This document shows positions 61,123 to 64,000 of a stretch of DNA of 64,000 nucleotides, one piece after another. Origin of the DNA: Mastigias papua (Eukaryota; Cnidaria; Scyphozoa; Rhizostomeae; Mastigiidae). Made by a program: the position numbers and the translations under genes. The stretch is from contig OZ025277.1 in assembly GCA_964019165.1 (NCBI GenBank), positions 9,274,034 to 9,338,033 of the forward strand. The letters are read 5' to 3'. Below the pieces are notes generated by a model. The model saw only the letters and a program-made list of their open reading frames with translations. It was not told the origin of the DNA and ran no database searches. Position 1 is the first letter of the stretch. Each line of letters begins with the position of its first letter.

Positions 61123-61369
61123 TGAACATACCTGCTAGCTATGTGTACGAATTGCATTCTTATCTGCTTATGAATATGTTAAAGGAATATACGGTCTTGT
61201 ATCCAGCTCCTTCCCAGAAGTTGAAAACTTGTGAACTTATTATTGAGGATTCCAAAGATATCCTTGTGAAAAGAAGGAACCGAGGAAGCTTAATTCTCGC
61301 TTGTGGAGGGCCCTTCGAATATTGCATTAAGTTCTCTTTGTCAACTTCACGTTTCCCTGTTATGTACAG
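61123..61369 (+). CDS. Possible exon, unidentified
   Basis: Two bases, 81 codons, two bases, from acceptor CATATTTTTGTTATGTAG to donor GTGAAT, both good. The product includes YVYELHSYLLMNMLKEYTVL, KTCELIIEDSKDILVKRRNR and ACGGPFEYCIKF. The longer open frame from 60918 includes the hydrophobic translation of the pyrimidine tract, which fits an intron. It is the longest plus-strand frame outside repeats and the retrotransposon. No SH2, PTB or other domain is recognised. Confidence 0.4.
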
Positions 61370-64000
61370 GTGAATGGACTACAAAAATGAGATTTTCCCT
61401 TTTTTCTAAAATTTAAAGAGAGGCCCAAGCAGTGTTGGCACAGTGGTGAAAATTTGAATGAAGTAAACCATTTACCTTCTTGAAGATGTATATAAATATC
61501 ATCTACGCTTTGGCGTCAAATGGTAGCATTGAATTCAGAAATAGGTTATGCCAACAGATAATTTTATATAAAGATTGCACACTATATTGTTATCAAAGAT
61601 AAGTCTACAAAACTAGGAAGGAAATAGCTAGGAATGTGCCCTTTCAATGACTATCATCAAGCAGAAATATCAGTTTCCTATTTCTGTCAGTGATTTACTG
61701 TTTTAGACATCCCTTTTGCAGCTCCCATAATTTTGGGACCTTCCTTTGTAAAGGAAACACAAGTAGGCGCCAACCTACTTTTAAAGGCCAACTTTTTAGG
61801 AACAATTATTGCCAGAGAAACATATGCAACTGAAAACAGCAACAAGGAACAACAACTAGGAATAGCCATTCAGTCAGAAAAAATGAAATAGGAGCGCATA
61901 TCATTATCATCACCATCCTCATCTTGATTAGTGGTATCTTCACCATGTGGCATCTTCACCATCATCGGTAGATTCACCCTCATAATCAGAAAGTTCTTTA
62001 TACACTACCACTATCTGATGTATCAAAGACATAAGAAAGCTTCGTAGACTGTTGCTTTGATCTATGCTTGATCTATGCATGTAACCCATCTTCATCCCTG
62101 CGTACAGACTTGCAACAAGTTGGCTCTAGTATGTTGTATTGTGATTCATATTGGTTTAATCTCAATGCAACAAATATTTTGGTGTCATCTATTTCAATAC
62201 TTCAGGCATCTATAATATGCCTCTTTACCATGCTATCTTTCCTCAAGTATTGCCTTCTTTTTCTCTTCCTTTTCCTTTTCTGACTTTTGAATACATTTCA
62301 GTGTTTCAATGATGTCTTGAGGTGCCATCGATTCTGAAATATGTATAATTCTAGTTTTAACTTTTGATACCTTTGGGAGAATCTTATTTACATTAACAAT
62401 ACCAGCAACTTCTAAGTTGACACTCTCATATGAGGTTCTCATCTGAGATTCCATGTAGCTTTTCATTGCCTTTTTTCATACTTATGCTCGCAGTAACCTC
62501 TAGGTCCCGTAGTAATACTTTCAGGAGGCAGAGTCTTGAAAGGGTCTGGTATAAATAAACAAGCTGGTTACTAGATAAGGAAATTTTAGGATTCCCTTTG
62601 CTTCCACAGTGACAGTGCTGCATGCAAATCACCTATTTTCAATGCTATAGCAATGATATCCATACTCAACCATTTGAATCCTTGAGTTTGGAGCTCCTAA
62701 CCCCCCCTCCCTTTGTAGTCTTTTTCTGAAAGTTTTGTCAAAAAGCTGTGCTTGGGAACGGGTGATTATATAACGATATTATATGGTATGGAACAAGAGG
62801 TACCCAGAATATATAAAGATGCTACGAAAGCGCCTTGTTTAGTCTCAGTCACAAAATAAGTGTGCTTTTATGACACGTCCCTTTTGTAGTCATACAAGAA
62901 AATTGATGTATAATACAAGTGACATATTTTTCCTTACAAACGCCTTTCAGTGAAAAATTTTCCCCTTAAGCAGTAAGCATATGAGTCCCATTATATTACA
63001 GTATATTACATGGATATCAGCCATATAAGGTGGGGATCAAAGAGTGGACTGAAAAGGTACCTCCCTTTTTTAGTCCCTTCAACTGTATATAATAATGGAT
63101 TTTATTTTGCTCATTGACCAGGACGTACACATTTTTAGTAGGGAGCCTAATACAAGCCCTAGTTCTAGAAGTTCATAGTTTTTCGACCTTTTTGTGACCA
63201 CATTGTAGTACTGGAAGTTCTTTAAAAGTTTCTTAATTTTAATTGCATATCTAATGCTGTATAATTGAAAGTGCTCTACTGGTTTCAACGGATGGAAACT
63301 CACATATGAACCACTTGCTATAAGGACTGCATACAAATTGTGCGAATTTGGCATCTTTATTCTTGCTTGTAGTCATAGAAACGTACGAAATTGACAAGTT
63401 TTTAGGGATTTTTTTCTTTATCAGTACAATGTCTGTAGATTTTTGACATTTTGTAGGTAGGTTCCTTAAAGATTGATTCCTTATAGGAAAACGTATATTA
63501 GCGAATAATGGTAATAGCTGTCAGTATATTAGTAGCAATTGATATGGTTGTTGGAAACCTTAGCCTGGGAATGATGTTGCGACAAACAGCAGATACATTT
63601 CTTTGTCTTTAGCGATGTTTCATCTTTAACTTTCTCAGACACTGCCATATTGGCATTGTAGCGACGGGATAACCAACTGGGACCTAAACTTACAACGATG
63701 ACATAACCACTACATGTTTCGATTCTTCCATGAGCCATCATCAGTATGGGGTAGAAATAGGGGACCATGTGTATATATGACGTCGGCAAAGAGGGGGGTT
63801 ACGATGATTTTAGGACTTTTAGACGTTGCATGGAGGGAGGAAGGAGAGATCCTTGAGAATTTAGACCTCCCTCTTTTCTCTCTTTATTTCCCTTGCAAAT
63901 CGTTAAAATAGAATGCAAATACTGAATAGCACACCAGATGCGATTTCATGACAAAAGCGTTTAAAATATTTTCTAATCAATCTTCCTAAATATTGTTGTA
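61370..64000. other. No recognised feature
   Basis: AT-rich DNA with a loose ATC/TCA-rich patch at about 61895-61990. No exon, RNA gene or element could be supported to the end of the window. Confidence 0.4.

Overview
The window looks like AT-rich nuclear DNA from an invertebrate animal. The reasons are spliced protein-coding exons with GT-AG (one GC-AG) introns, tRNA-derived SINEs, decayed LINE reverse transcriptases, many short terminal-inverted-repeat elements, long dinucleotide arrays and a complete Ty3/Gypsy retrotransposon. The species cannot be fixed from the sequence alone. No bacterial operons, rRNA or CRISPR arrays were seen. The backbone of the window is one plus-strand gene for a tensin-like protein. 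Thirteen exons were found by reading frame, splice sites and family resemblance: 6466-6533, 7930-8078, 8869-8924, 10386-10452, 11594-11658, 16022-16105, 17208-17261, 17910-18029, 19477-19546, 21052-21181, 22961-23029, 41308-41397 and (less certain) 57184-57249. All intron phases agree, and joined they give about 360 residues: a PTEN-like phosphatase domain with an intact HCKGGKGRTG loop, a C2 domain, and a short segment resembling the post-C2 part of tensins. The true first exon, and any SH2 and PTB exons, are not visible here. The introns are crowded with mobile DNA. Between exons 11 and 12 lies a 5.4-kb minus-strand Ty3/Gypsy element (34959-40381) with 290-bp LTRs that look identical, gag and pol open frames, a primer site, a polypurine tract, and a textbook -1 frameshift signal (TTTAAAC plus a hairpin) joining gag to pol. 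Elsewhere there are four or more elements with terminal inverted repeats (1945-2445, 9384-10301, 10622-11210, 48397-49465, 57959-58531), two large foldback elements (19586-20754 and 25103-25594, with a relic arm near 18660), a 122-bp near-perfect hairpin (32627-32748), three SINE copies, two LINE relics and several microsatellites. A 1.5-kb array of 42 copies of a 36-bp unit (55237-56735) sits in the last recognised intron and is open in one frame on each strand. The right end (57.6-61.4 kb) has three open segments with plausible splice sites that I could not identify. The remaining stretches, including 1-1944, 2446-6465, 11659-16021, 41398-44791, 52200-55200 and 61370-64000, show no recognisable gene.
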